64,000 bases of DNA. Origin: Paulinella micropora. Lineage: Eukaryota > Cercozoa > Imbricatea > Euglyphida > Paulinellidae. Where the stretch lies: contig WBZZ01002895.1 in assembly GCA_019918135.1 (NCBI GenBank), forward strand, positions 66,001 through 130,000, written 5' to 3'. Positions 19,424 through 29,055 of the stretch are shown here, one piece after another. The notes under the pieces were generated by a model. It saw only the letters and a program-made list of their open reading frames with translations, ran no database searches and was not told the DNA's origin. Both the position numbers and the translations under genes were made by a program. Numbering within the stretch: position 1 is the first letter of the stretch; each line of letters begins with the position of its first letter.

Positions 19424-19690
19424 ATGTCGCTAGCGCCTGTCGTGTGCGTATCTTGCGGCAAACCGCTGGGCGGACTGTGGGAGCTTTTTGTCCGCTGCCA
19501 GCGCGAGGGCTTCACTGACGCCGAAGCTCTGACCGGCCTCAACCTTCAGCGAGAGTGTTGCCGTGCGGCCCTGCTGGGCAGCAAAGATACGGGGCCTGAG
19601 GCCGTGGTGCGCCGGGCCCTGGCTCGCGCGAGAGCTAAGACAGGAGCGGACGGAGCCCCCGGCATGCCGGCGCCGGGAGAGCAATCCTAA
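19424..19690 (+). CDS. RNA polymerase subunit RPB10 (RPABC5)-like, 88 aa
   Basis: Residues 8-47 match the RPB10 signature: C8-x-x-C11-G-K, then WELFVRCQREGFTDAEALTG, L-x-R-E-C45-C46-R. The four Cys form the zinc site that anchors this small subunit to the RPB2/RPB3 core in all eukaryotic and archaeal RNA polymerases. Cellular RPB10 is about 65-70 aa; this one has a ~25-residue Ala/Arg/Gly extension. Large DNA viruses often carry their own RPB10. Its 3' end overlaps the convergent primase gene by 56 bp. The frame is intact. Together with RPB5 at 51.5 kb it implies a viral transcription machinery. Confidence 0.85.
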   Translation: MSLAPVVCVSCGKPLGGLWELFVRCQREGFTDAEALTGLNLQRECCRAALLGSKDTGPEAVVRRALARARAKTGADGAPGMPAPGEQS

Positions 19691-21125
19691 GCTTTCTGGA
19701 CACGACAAAACACTCGTCATCAAGGCAGCGCAGGTGGAGGAACGAGGCGCCCACCGTCACGGAAACCGGGTTGCTGCGGTGGGTGTACAGCAATTGCGCA
19801 GTAGATTTGAAGTGGCAGACGCACAAACCACGAACCCCTGCTACGCCGAACCAGCTGGCCACCCCGTCCGCCCCACGCTCGCCCGTCTTGGCCCTGCCCC
19901 AGTCCAGCAGCTCAGAACCGTCGTTATCACGTCCCAGGTACGGCAGCACGAGCCAGTGCAACAGGCGCCGCGCATCAGCCTCGTCAAGGTGTGAGCGGGC
20001 CCACTCCGCCAGTTCTGGGCTGCAGCGGATTTGGGGGCAGCAGTCACCCCAAGTTAAAGAAATAGCATCGCCCACAAAAGGAGAGGAGCTGCGGGCCCCG
20101 GGCACGCTCCGCGCCACGGCTGCGGGGCGTTGGACGGTGTAGACTACAGACCACAGCTCGTGCTCGTCGGGCGGCGCCGCAGAGGCCGGGCTGTCCGGCA
20201 AGGTCCAGGCCCTGCTCGACGCGAGCGCGCTGAGCCGGGGAGCAATGTCTGGCGGGTTCTGCCAGCGCGCTAGGTCTAGCCCGTAATGCGTGCTGCAGCC
20301 GAGCACAAAGTCCGGCCAGCTCAGTTGTCGCTTGTGCAGTACTAGTCCCTCCAGCACCCCAAGCGGTGTCAGGGGCCTGCCCGCCCACGTGACACGGCAC
20401 CCCCTAGTAAAACACGGCGTGGGCCCCTGCTTCGCCAGTGCTTGGCACGTCTTGCATTTCTCTCGCTTGGCCTTGTCCGAGTAGAGCAGGCGCATCGGCC
20501 TTTTCTCGTCGTACACGCCTTTGTCAAGGGCCTTGCACAAGGAGTTCCCGAGCAGGCTGTCGCGACGGTACCGGCGTACGCAGCGGCTCTGGACCTCAAG
20601 CAATAATTGCAGAGCAGTGCGTTTGTCCAGCGTCAGGTCCGCGTACACTAGCCTAAACGATGGCTTGTAAACACGTCTCAGCCCGCACAGGCCCGAGGCA
20701 TGCAGTAAGTGCGCCCGCCGCGCTCGCTCGGCACCTACGAGCTCCTGCACACACGAATGGACGAACGCGACCAGACAACCGCCGTCCAGCTCGGACGACT
20801 GGGACGACTGTAGAAGAAGCTCGGGCGGGCAACCCACAGCGCCGTGTTTGAGCTCGAAGTCTAGGTCGATGTAAAAGCGTGGCGTTTGTGGATGGCTGAT
20901 CTCGGCCAGTGCGAGTGTGCGCGGCTGCCGGCTGCACATGAGCAACCCGACCAAGCGCAAGTAAAAGGCATCGTTTTCGGGAAACCTGTACTTGCCGCAA
21001 GCGAAATTGGTGCAGTTTATGTCGCCCGACTCTACGCGGTACTGAGCAGCTAATTTCTGCAGTTCCTTGTAGCTGTCGCTACGCCGCAGGCGCGTCCCTC
21101 CAACTGGGTGGCTTCCAAAGTTCAT
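19635..21125 (-). CDS. Archaeo-eukaryotic (UL52-like) DNA primase, 496 aa
   Basis: Intact frame from ATG 21125. RFYIDLDFE holds the catalytic D-x-D pair (Asp 87, 89). KPSFRLVYADL (about 154-164) fits the next primase motif. LDKGVYDEKRPMRLLYSDK (about 200-218) fits the motif with the third acidic residue and the R-M-R-L-L strand. Cys 224, 227, 238 and 243 could bind zinc, and a late HLRCLDDECF resembles the UL52 C-terminal zinc knuckle. The order fits the herpesvirus UL52/giant-virus AEP primase family. Role: RNA primer synthesis at viral forks with the helicase at 13.2 kb. Its 5' half is duplicated at 33847-34290, and an 82-bp internal shard occurs at 51479. Confidence 0.75.
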   Translation of the reverse strand: MNFGSHPVGGTRLRRSDSYKELQKLAAQYRVESGDINCTNFACGKYRFPENDAFYLRLVGLLMCSRQPRTLALAEISHPQTPRFYIDLDFELKHGAVGCPPELLLQSSQSSELDGGCLVAFVHSCVQELVGAERARRAHLLHASGLCGLRRVYKPSFRLVYADLTLDKRTALQLLLEVQSRCVRRYRRDSLLGNSLCKALDKGVYDEKRPMRLLYSDKAKREKCKTCQALAKQGPTPCFTRGCRVTWAGRPLTPLGVLEGLVLHKRQLSWPDFVLGCSTHYGLDLARWQNPPDIAPRLSALASSRAWTLPDSPASAAPPDEHELWSVVYTVQRPAAVARSVPGARSSSPFVGDAISLTWGDCCPQIRCSPELAEWARSHLDEADARRLLHWLVLPYLGRDNDGSELLDWGRAKTGERGADGVASWFGVAGVRGLCVCHFKSTAQLLYTHRSNPVSVTVGASFLHLRCLDDECFVVSRKLRIALPAPACRGLRPLLS

Positions 21126-21977
21126 CGCCTACATCTTGTCCTGTGCGGGCCATGCCGCTTCTGGCTCAAGACGGCGGCTACGTTCTTATGCTTTCCACGG
21201 GCGCGGTCTCCAGCGGCCCCCCCCTCCCCACCCTTTCCTCGCAGCCGCAAAACCCACTCCCCTCCCCTCCTCCCTCATTTACACGCACTAACTAAGCTCT
21301 TCAGAGCGTTCCCATCCCCCAACCTCCGTTCCTCCATTCCAAAGAAAGAAAAAGAAGGGAGGGGAGAGGGGGGGGGGGGGGCCGTCTGGGCACGAGGCGT
21401 TCCCCAGCGCGGCCCCCCCCCCCCCCCCCGGCAAGGAGAGGGCGGAAGGGGGGGGGCCTTTCGAGCTCACACGAACTTACCTTTTTCTTTTTGCTAGGGT
21501 TTGCCCCCCCCCCCCCCACCCCCCCCCCCCCAACACTCTGCGCAACCGCTTGTGGTATAGTCTCCGGGCGCGAGGGTGTGTGAAGGGGGGAGAGGGGGGG
21601 AGGGAGGGGGGAGGGCCATCGGGCGCCCGGTACCCATTCTTAAACCCCGGGCCCCCCCCCCCCCACCCCCCATCATCTCTCTTCTCGCGTCCCCCCCCCC
21701 CTCCTGTACACATTCCCCCCCCACTCCGGGGAAATCCCCGGGGAAAAGTATATTGCTATAACCGAGCGCTGTTGCGCTTATGGTAGAACTAGACCAGGAA
21801 TAAAAGACCTCCCCCCCCCCCCGCCTCCTCTCCCACTCTTCCCTCCCCCCCCCCTCTCTCTCTCTTCATATTTCTTTTTTTCTTTATTGGTGGTGCAACG
21901 GGCGCCAACCGCCTATCCCTCTCCCCCCCCCGGCCTCATTTTGTTTAGACTCTTAATTTTCACCAGCTGCTCCACGA
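21126..21977. other. Gene-poor spacer dominated by C and G runs
   Basis: Runs of 10-16 C or G at 21371, 21414, 21505, 21521, 21653 and 21811. CCGGGGAAATCCCCGG (about 21727-21742) is a small palindrome. A CT-rich stretch precedes the next ATG. Open frames here are Pro/Gly artefacts. The spacer is duplicated in copy B with different run lengths. Confidence 0.6.
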
Positions 21978-22855
21978 ATGGACACCAGCGCGCCAGACGA
22001 TGAAAAGTGTAGAAAAGTTGTCATCAGTGTTGGGCTGCGATGGCGGGACCTGGTTGCCTCGCCGCTGTCGGATTTCGTGAAGTTGACAGAGGCAATTATA
22101 TCGAAAAGAATCCCATTGTTCGAGGCGCTGCCCTCTTACCGGCAATTGTTGTTTGCGAATGGCGTGTTAGCTCATGAATTGAGTTATCACTTCGAGGTGC
22201 AGGAATTCAAGTTTACGTCGTTCGGGCCCGCCTTTTGCGCGCTACCGGTGGCGGAGGCTGTCTGTCTGCTACCGGCAGCGGCTGTCGGGTCACGAGCCCG
22301 GACGCGGGCGCTGTGGCACCGTCGCCAAGCAAGATCCTGCCTGAATTCTTGGACAAGGCTTTCAAGAGCGTCATGGGATCCGCACAAACGTCGCGTCCGT
22401 TCTCCCCCGTGCCCAACGAGCCGGAGGAGCTCAGCCTGGAGCTGCGCCTCGGAGATTTTCGTTTGAGCGATAACGAAGGTAGTTCGGACGACGAGGACGC
22501 AGACGACAACTTGACTACAAACACTGACAGGAAGAGCAGACAGGAACTGCTGCTTCTATCGCTGAAATGGGTTAGGGCCGCGTCTTCCTTGTTCGAGATG
22601 GTAACAAAGCAGCAGAGCTTAGTGGCCGTGCTGAAACGGCTGTTCGATTGACATGATCTGAAAATCAATTTCACGATTGCCTCCATCAGATGCCATGCCG
22701 GGGAGAACGTCGACGATTGCATGAGGGTGGAGCAGGGCCTCCCGCTGCCGCACTACGCGCTGGCGTGCCCGAACGCCCCGAAAGGCGAGTGCCGACGTTT
22801 GCACTGTCCAGCCATGAGGAAACTACTTGTTTTCAACGTTGCTTGCCTGGCCTAG
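21978..22855 (+). CDS. Unrecognised protein with acidic Ser middle and Cys-rich end; frameshift and internal stop
   Basis: The first frame starts at ATG 21978 (MDTSAPDDEKCRKVVISVGL) and is protein-like to about residue 88 (FTSFGPAFC). The coding signal then moves to another frame (from about 22240) with KILPEFLDKAFKSV, an acidic DNEGSSDDEDADD stretch and a helical QELLLLSLKWVRAASSLFEM end, stopping at TGA 22649-22651. The same frame continues past the stop with a Cys/His-rich segment (CHAGENVDDC...CPNAPKGECRRLHCPA) to TAG 22853. Both breaks are also present in copy B. No family recognised. Confidence 0.4.
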
Positions 22856-22981
22856 CTCTAAAAAAAGTTTACGAAATGTTTTTTTTTTTAATTAAAGAGA
22901 AGAACGCAAGATTGAACGACCGACCAGGCCTGGTCACACACACACCTGAGCACGTTTTCTTTTTTTCGGGTCGCCCCTCGA

Positions 22982-24283
22982 TCAGTACAGCGTGACGTAG
23001 GGCTGTATGTGCACGTGCGACAGCGACGGCAGGTGTCGCAGGTCGGTGGGCGGCAGCGAGTCATGGGCCATCCCGCGCCCGTAAAGCAGTTGTTGGATAT
23101 CTTCCAGCGCGCGGGACAGTTCCCCCTTGTAGTTCCGCTCGTCATTATCCGCCAGAACCTGCCCCACGTAGATCGACGCGCCGTACCAGTCGCGACCCCA
23201 AAGTGTGCCCGTACACTGCCACGCGGGCAGGGGTTCCTCGGTCCTAGTCCCTAGCGGCCTGAAACGCCACACGACACGCTGCTTGCTTGCTTTTTCTTCT
23301 TCATCGCTGCCCGCCCCTGGTTTTTCCCCGTACAAGACCTGTTCCAGCACCAGCCACAAGTGCAGCGTGACCTCGGGCGGTAATTGGTCCAGGCCAAAGC
23401 TCAGGCCTTTCCTCTCCATGTGCACCGTCTCCCCCGGCGCCCAACGCGTGTGGGAGCGGTCCTCGTCGAGCCTGGTTTTCTTGAAGGAGGGCAGGGCCCA
23501 GATGTTAATAAGCCCCGAGTCCGTGCCCGTGTAGTACACGGGCCCGCAGCGCAGCACGCTGCCGGTCATAGCCGGGATGTAGCTCCGAGCGTTGGTCTCC
23601 GTGCTTTGTATTTGGTCCAGCACTCCGAGGGGCGTAAGCAGAGTGAGAATAGAGGCGGCCCGGTGGCGCGCGAGCTGCTTGTCGACATTGTCTTGCACCT
23701 GTCTGAGCGAGTAGTTTGCGCGGAACAGGTTTATCAAGCACTTGAACGCTTCGTTCGGGGGCCTGTCCGTCGGTAGCGGCTCGTACTTGCACATATAATT
23801 TATATAAGACGGGTTTGTCACGAAACACAGCACGCGGCCGGAGACCGCGGTCATAACCTCGGCCGCGTCACCTCCCGCGCCATAGAAGTTGCTGTCGACC
23901 TGCACTTCCTGGAGCACGTTCTGGCGGCGGAACCGCGGGTCATCCCGGGTGATGAAGATCTCGGTGTTAACGGGCGGCTTCATAATAGGGCCCAGCCCAT
24001 TTCTTTTGCCCAGGTAATCATGGCGTTTGGCCGTGAAGCCAAACCTGGCCTCTCGCAGGCGCCTCTCTCCCTCAAACCAGCCGCTGAAGTCCAGGCTAGG
24101 TGTGCTGCCCACGGGGGCTAGCCCCTGCACATCCTTGCGCACGTGCTCGGGGACCGTCCTGTTGATCGTGTCCCTGCCCTCTCCGACCCGCCGCAGCAGA
24201 TTGAATTCGTCATGGACCTGTCTTTCCAACGCGCGTTCCCCGGTCCGGGGCCGAAAATATCGGTCTTGGTCGTCCAGGTTCAT
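22982..24283 (-). CDS. Unrecognised 433-aa protein, possible virion structural protein
   Basis: Start at ATG 24283 (MNLDDQDRYFRPRTGERALE). The frame is intact here and in copy B (36142-37443). Beta-rich central region with GPIMKPPVNTEIFITRDDP, SGRVLCFVTNPSYINYM and MTGSVLRCGPVYYTGTDSG. It lies between genes that I regard as virion-related and is one of the few unbroken viral frames. A capsid-accessory role (for example triplex-like) is only a guess from size and context. I recognise no family. Confidence 0.5.
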   Translation of the reverse strand: MNLDDQDRYFRPRTGERALERQVHDEFNLLRRVGEGRDTINRTVPEHVRKDVQGLAPVGSTPSLDFSGWFEGERRLREARFGFTAKRHDYLGKRNGLGPIMKPPVNTEIFITRDDPRFRRQNVLQEVQVDSNFYGAGGDAAEVMTAVSGRVLCFVTNPSYINYMCKYEPLPTDRPPNEAFKCLINLFRANYSLRQVQDNVDKQLARHRAASILTLLTPLGVLDQIQSTETNARSYIPAMTGSVLRCGPVYYTGTDSGLINIWALPSFKKTRLDEDRSHTRWAPGETVHMERKGLSFGLDQLPPEVTLHLWLVLEQVLYGEKPGAGSDEEEKASKQRVVWRFRPLGTRTEEPLPAWQCTGTLWGRDWYGASIYVGQVLADNDERNYKGELSRALEDIQQLLYGRGMAHDSLPPTDLRHLPSLSHVHIQPYVTLY

Positions 24284-24340
24284 CCCTTTTTTTTTAGCAA
24301 AAGAAAAAAAAAGCCTCCGCCGCTCTTGCACCTTGCTTTT

Positions 24341-24378
<38 letters not shown>

Positions 24379-25014
24379 GCTTCCTGCCGTAGCCTGCCTT
24401 GGTTGTTTTTTGGAAAAGAATGGAAAGGTGGCGGATGGGGATCGAGGAGGGAGGGGGGGGGGATGGTAAAGAAACTTCAGTATATTTGAGAGTCGGAACA
24501 AGCTGTACAATAAATTGTGTAGAGATGTTTTTGAAAGGGAGACAAGAGAGAGAGAGAGAGAGAGAGGAAAGAAGGGGAAGGGTGGGGGGCGGGGGAGCTA
24601 AGGCAGACGAACGCAGCCCGCTCTTGTCTCTGCGAGTCGGGGGGGAAGGGAAAGAAAGGGGTTCGGGGGACCAGGCCGCCCTGCCCCCCCCCCCCTACAC
24701 ACACCCTTCGCTCTTTTCTTTTCTCTTTCTCCCGTCCCCGTTTCCCCCCACCCCCCGCCGCTACTGGCCGCCCACACTGTCCGAAGGGAGGGAGGGAGGG
24801 CGGAAGTGCTGGAAAAAAAAAGGAATGACGAGAATGGGTTGTTTCCTTTTTTTTGGGGGGGGGGGGACAAGGGAGGCAAAGGTTACAAGAGAAAACAAAA
24901 AAAGGAGGGGAAAGAAAAACGAGAAGGAAAACCTTTTTTTAAAAGAAAACAAGGGGGGAGGGGCAGAGGAGGGGGCGGGAAGAGCGCAGGGGCTGTACAC
25001 AATTAACAAAAGAA
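24284..25014. other. Spacer with CT/GA repeats and G runs
   Basis: (CT)n at 24341-24370, (GA)n at 24545-24568, C run at 24685, G run at 24854-24868. TTTTTTTTGCTTCCTGCCGTAG (24371-24392) is another polypyrimidine-AG word. No credible gene. Repeat lengths differ in copy B. Confidence 0.6.
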
Positions 25015-26481
25015 TTGGACAGCGCTACGACAGACGCCTGCGTCGTCTTGTACTTCAACCAAACCAGTGGAAGTGTAGATGTCTGGCTAAACTTAGATGC
25101 ACTTGGCCAAAACAAGCAATTGCTGACCAATTTACACGAAATACTACAGCAACAAGGGTTTTGCCCTCTCCCTGTTACTCAATGGGCAATCGAAATCAAA
25201 ACCGAAAGGCAAGCAGACCAGAAAGCATTATTCAAGCAACTCTTGCATGTCGAAGACGAGATATGGGAGACACTGGAGAAGAACATCCAAGTTGTATCTC
25301 GGGAGTTAAAGCAAAGCCAAGATGCTTGATTGCTGCAAGAAAGCCGGGTTACCGGTAAAGGCAACACAGTACGAGACGCGCGGTTGCGTATATACGTCGT
25401 CGGTCGCAATGGAAGACCAGCCAAAAAGCGAAAGACACAAAGCAACGCTGATGCTGCGCACATGTTAACTTTAATGCAGCGAGCGGCAGAAGCCCAGGCA
25501 AAATTGAAAATAGTCATGGCAGAGCTGGTAAGGCTCAATGCACAGGTGAAAAGCACGAATAAAGAACTTGAAATAGCTTTGGCACAATCAAGTGCAGCAT
25601 CTGAAACGCTTGAAAATTATCAGCAAAACCGGAGAGGGACGAATGGACTAGTAGAACAAGATCAGGAAGTAGACGATGGTGATCAAGCGTCGTCCCCCCT
25701 TGAATTCGAGGACAGACCTGATGAAGAAGAAGAAGAAGAAAGCGATAAGATAACAGACGGTTTAATGTTTGGCGCTGATAATTCTGAAGCAGAAGAAGAC
25801 GAAGAAAATGATCAGATGACAGATGCTTTAATGTTTGGCGCTGATAATTCTGAAGAAGAAGAAGAAGAAGAAGAAGAAGAAGAAGAAGAAGAAAGTCCCG
25901 GGCCCAGTCATCAGGGCGTCCAGCAAGAGAACAAGATTTTTTCTTGCGAGCTCTGTTCTTCGTCCGAAGACATAAGCACACTAGCTTTGACAGAGCACCG
26001 ATTACAGCAGCTTCTTTACGAGCAGCCCGAGTACCCCGGCGTGTTGCGATTTCTGATGCCGGACACAAGTGGCGGGGGCCCAGACATCAGATCGGGCTCG
26101 CGGCAGGTACCCCCCACGCTGCGCCCCAGCACCGAGCCCATGATCCTAGCCAATCCAGGCAGTTCGGCGCACGCCAAGACGCTGCAGCTGCGCTCCTTGG
26201 CGGCGGCCGCCGTCGTCACCAGGTACAGGGAATGGGGGCTAGCAGAGTACAAATTTGTCGAACAGCTGCCGGGCCCGTGGTATTGGAAAACAGATATTGC
26301 GCCGTCCGAAGATTCCAGCCACCTAGGCAAAACAACGATCGCTACTAAGGTCGAGAGCTTCATGCACGGATTTATTAACCCCTGTGCTACAGGCCAGGAA
26401 CTTGTGTACCACTTTGAGAAAGAAGCTCCGGGAACTCGCGTTACGGTCCAGCCCATGACGATGGACATCAAAGTGTGCTAG
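25015..26481 (+). CDS. Unrecognised acidic coiled-coil protein with an in-frame TGA
   Basis: One frame is protein-like from about 25015 to 26481, cut only by TGA 25327-25329 (conserved in copy B). No ATG begins the first part (the frame opens at a TTG and remains open upstream), so a 5' exon or truncation is likely. The first safe ATG is 25462. Contents: a helical segment (LMQRAAEAQAKLKIVMAEL), a repeated ITDGLMFGADNSE / MTDALMFGADNSE phrase, a poly-Glu run, then a C-terminal domain with EYKFVEQLPGPWYWKTDIAP and TKVESFMHGFINPC. The poly-Glu run is 9 bp longer in copy B. No family recognised. Confidence 0.4.
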
Positions 26482-27290
26482 CACGCGCGCTGCGCCCTTG
26501 GACTAGTCAACAACAGGACTGCTTTCACGATTTCAACATGCACTGCAATCCCGATTGCAAGATGCAGCCGCTCTACCCAGTAGAGTGGCTGCGCGAACTA
26601 GGAAAGAAGCCGCAAGAACAAAAAGAGGATGAGCTGCGGAAACAAAAAGAAGAGCTCCTAAAAGCGAATCAACGCGATCTGTCGTGCTGGTCCCTCTTGA
26701 CAGTCTCCCGCTACAGGAATTACGATGGGATGACCGGGCCTGAAATTTCATTCGACTATCTGAAGGCCAGCTTCCAGACTGACAACTTTATTCCACCCCT
26801 ATTTCTAGCAGAAGCAAAGGATTGCAAACGTTTGGCTGACTGTGCGCTGCCCGGCGTAGGGTTTTACGCGGAAAATGTCCGTAACAAGAACAAAAAACGT
26901 TGGCTGGCGCGCATACCCTTTTTCGCCCCCTACCCGCTGGGTGGAGAGAAATTCTTTCCCCGAGTTGCTGTTAAAGAGCTACAGGAGGCCTTTCTAAGTG
27001 CCCCGGCGAAAATACCCCCTTCTGCTTCCTCTTCTTCTTCCTCTTCTTCTTCCTCTTCTGCTCCTTCCTCTTCTGCTCCTTCCTCTTCTGCTCCTTCCTC
27101 TTCCTCTTCTTCTACTTCTTCTTCCTCTTCTTCTGCTCCCTCTTCGTCTTCCTCTTCTGCTCCTTCCTCTTCCTCTTCTTCCTCTTCTTCTGCTTCCTCT
27201 TCGTCTTCCTCTTCTTCTGCTCCCTCTTCGTCTTCCTCTTCTGTTCCTTCCTCTTCTGCTCCTTCCTCTGCTCCTTCTGCACCACGGTAA
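26475..27290 (+). CDS. Protein with Ser/Ala/Pro low-complexity tail, possibly the shifted end of the preceding gene
   Basis: The frame overlaps the end of the 25015 frame and has no ATG before 26539 (MHCNPDCKMQPLYPVEWLRE), so it may be the continuation of that gene after a frameshift. Residues to about 180 look folded (GVGFYAENVRNKNKKRWLAR, FFAPYPLGGEKFFPRVAV). The last ~95 residues are Ser runs with APSS units, encoded by a TCT/TCC microsatellite that is also open antisense as Glu/Gly/Arg. This gene is not in copy B because the duplication ends at 26220. Confidence 0.4.
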   Translation: MLARALRPWTSQQQDCFHDFNMHCNPDCKMQPLYPVEWLRELGKKPQEQKEDELRKQKEELLKANQRDLSCWSLLTVSRYRNYDGMTGPEISFDYLKASFQTDNFIPPLFLAEAKDCKRLADCALPGVGFYAENVRNKNKKRWLARIPFFAPYPLGGEKFFPRVAVKELQEAFLSAPAKIPPSASSSSSSSSSSSAPSSSAPSSSAPSSSSSSTSSSSSSAPSSSSSSAPSSSSSSSSSASSSSSSSSAPSSSSSSVPSSSAPSSAPSAPR

Positions 27291-27535
27291 ATTGAGAAGA
27301 AGAAGAAAAACAAAAAAGGTACAGAGTGAGAGAGAGAGAGAGAACGAGAGCACACCCCTCCGCAAAAAAAAAAGAAACGTCGTTTTAATAAATATTACTA
27401 GCATTTCTTTTTGTGTAAGGTTCGAATAAAAAGAAAGCCCCGGGAAAAGGAGGGGCGCGGGTGGCCTTGAGGATAGATCTGCCCAAAAAGCTGCTGGACC
27501 GATGATGATGTTCATGAGGGGTTTGTGCCTCCTCG

Positions 27536-28350
27536 CTAGTTGGTCAGGCTGTGGAAGGCCCAGACGGACAGACCACAGCGTCCGCCGTGAGACAGCAAGA
27601 AATAAATGAGATCTTTGGTATCTCTGCGCTCGTCGTTGTCGGGGGAAATCGGTAGGCAGAGATAATAGACACATTCCCAGACTCCGAAACAGCCGCACCA
27701 CAGAACATAAATGACTGCCGGCGCCGGGTGGTGTCTCGCTGCCAATACCAAGGGCACGAGGGAGAGACAGCGGGCGTAGAGCGCTAACAACCAAAAGTTC
27801 TGCAACGCGATGATCAGCAACACAAGCCTTCGCTCTTCCTCGGATGACTTCTGAGCGTTCAAAATCAAATTCTTGGCCTCCCCTCCCTCCCACTGGCAGC
27901 AGCCTGCCGCAGCCTGAGCAAGCAGCAGAACGCCCCGTGGTGTGGCAGCCGATGCTCAAGCACTTGGAAATCCCTGACAAACGCCATCGGTATGATGCTG
28001 CTCAGGAAGATAGCCAGCTGACAGAGACCGGTGCTGATAATCAGCGCGCCAACCCCGCGTTCTCCGGCTTGGAATAACAGCAGCACCAGCAGCAGCGGAG
28101 CGCAGAACGCCGCCTCTATCCATCTGTAAACCTGAAAGCCCTCCCAGCGGGGCAGCAGTGCGTGTGCTACTAAAACACACAGCCCTACTAGGCTGATGAT
28201 TTGCAGCGTTATCGACAACACCAAGACGCTAGTGTCCGCGTGCTTTCTGCGGGCTATTTCCCAACCCAAGATCGAGGCATGCGCTGCCAAAGCTAGGACC
28301 GCGAAACCGACAAGCACCGGCTGTACCTTGAGTCCACGACAGCGGCACAT
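27536..28350 (-). CDS. Heliorhodopsin-like seven-helix protein without the retinal lysine (arm 1 copy, frameshifted)
   Basis: Starts MCRCRGLKVQPVLVGFAVLA at 28350. It carries four membrane segments in one frame and, after a shift near 27870, three more in a second frame, ending at 27536. YRWIEAAFCAP in helix 3 resembles the R-W-x-E-Y counterion region of heliorhodopsins. The last helix reads YFLLSHGGRCGLSVWAF, where the family has a lysine (LSxxAKSxLxW pattern); here Arg occupies that place. Heliorhodopsins occur in giant viruses and mirusviruses. Differs from arm 2 by G2C, a 3-bp insertion at the frameshift region and Glu/Lys in SSEEERR. Confidence 0.5.
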
Positions 28351-29055
28351 AGCTTCAAACCGGAGCGGAGGAGAAGGGTTTGAGAGGAAAGAGGAAAAGG
28401 GTACAGAGAAAGAGCCAGCCAGGATTGACGCCAACAGTGGGGTCCCAAAAAATAGTGGGAGAGGAGGGGGGCGGGGGGGGGAAGGGGTGGGTGAAAGATA
28501 TGAACAAGGGTGTGTGGGGGGGGGGTGGGGGGGGGGAAAAAGTTGAGCGCGAATGATTTTACTGATTTTTTTTTCTTTATCAAGTTCGTTTGGTGGGGTT
28601 TTTTTTTGTTGTTGTCTGGTTTGGTGTTTTTTTTTTTGACCATCCTATGTAGACATTTGCGAAGAGTAGGCGTAGGGGCCGGCGGAGGTTGTGGGGGGGG
28701 GGATGTGGGAACGCGGGGTGGCAGGTCGGTCGTATTTAGCAAAAGGACAAGCCGCCCGACCTGCCACGGCTTTTACCCCCCCCCCCCCCCACACACACAC
28801 ACACACCCCGCCTTCCGCACACGTGTCTTTTGGCCCAAACCTTTCCCCTCCCCGCCCCCCCCTCCCCTGCCTGCTGGAACCTGTGTCCCTTTTCTTGCGC
28901 GTGTTGCCCCTCCCGCCCCCCCCCCCCACCCCCCGCAGAAACGGTTCGCCCCGTCCTTTTGCGCAGCCCTCCTTCTGGTGCAACGGTTCGCCCCCGTCCT
29001 TTTGCGCAGCCCTCATTCTGGTGCAACGGTTCGCCCCCGTCCTTTGGTGCAGCCC
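28351..29055. repeat. Spacer with a 12-bp-stem hairpin and a 43-bp minisatellite
   Basis: GTGGCAGGTCGG (28719-28730) pairs with CCGACCTGCCAC (28756-28767). From 28938 to 29055 a ~43-bp unit (GCAACGGTTCGCCCCCGTCC, TTTTGCGCAGCCCTCATTCT) is present about 2.7 times and abuts the stop codon of the 330-aa gene. C and G runs fill the rest. The mirror copy is at 57708-58427. Confidence 0.8.

Larger units (their letters stand above)
20682..26220. repeat. 5.54-kb direct repeat, copy A
   Basis: Matches 33847-39393 in the same orientation over its whole length. The left edge lies inside the primase gene (CCCGCACAGGCCCGAGGCAT is shared; the bases before it differ). The right edge follows GCCGTCGTCACC (26220 / 39393). 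Copies differ by only a few substitutions that I could see (for example 22326 A versus C) and by homopolymer and GAA-repeat length. It contains the primase 5' part, the 21978 gene, the 433-aa gene and most of the acidic gene. Confidence 0.95.

Noticed and set aside
26930..27980. Long minus-strand Glu- and Arg/Gly-rich frames
   Set aside because: Antisense of the Ser microsatellite tail of the plus-strand gene at 26475-27290.
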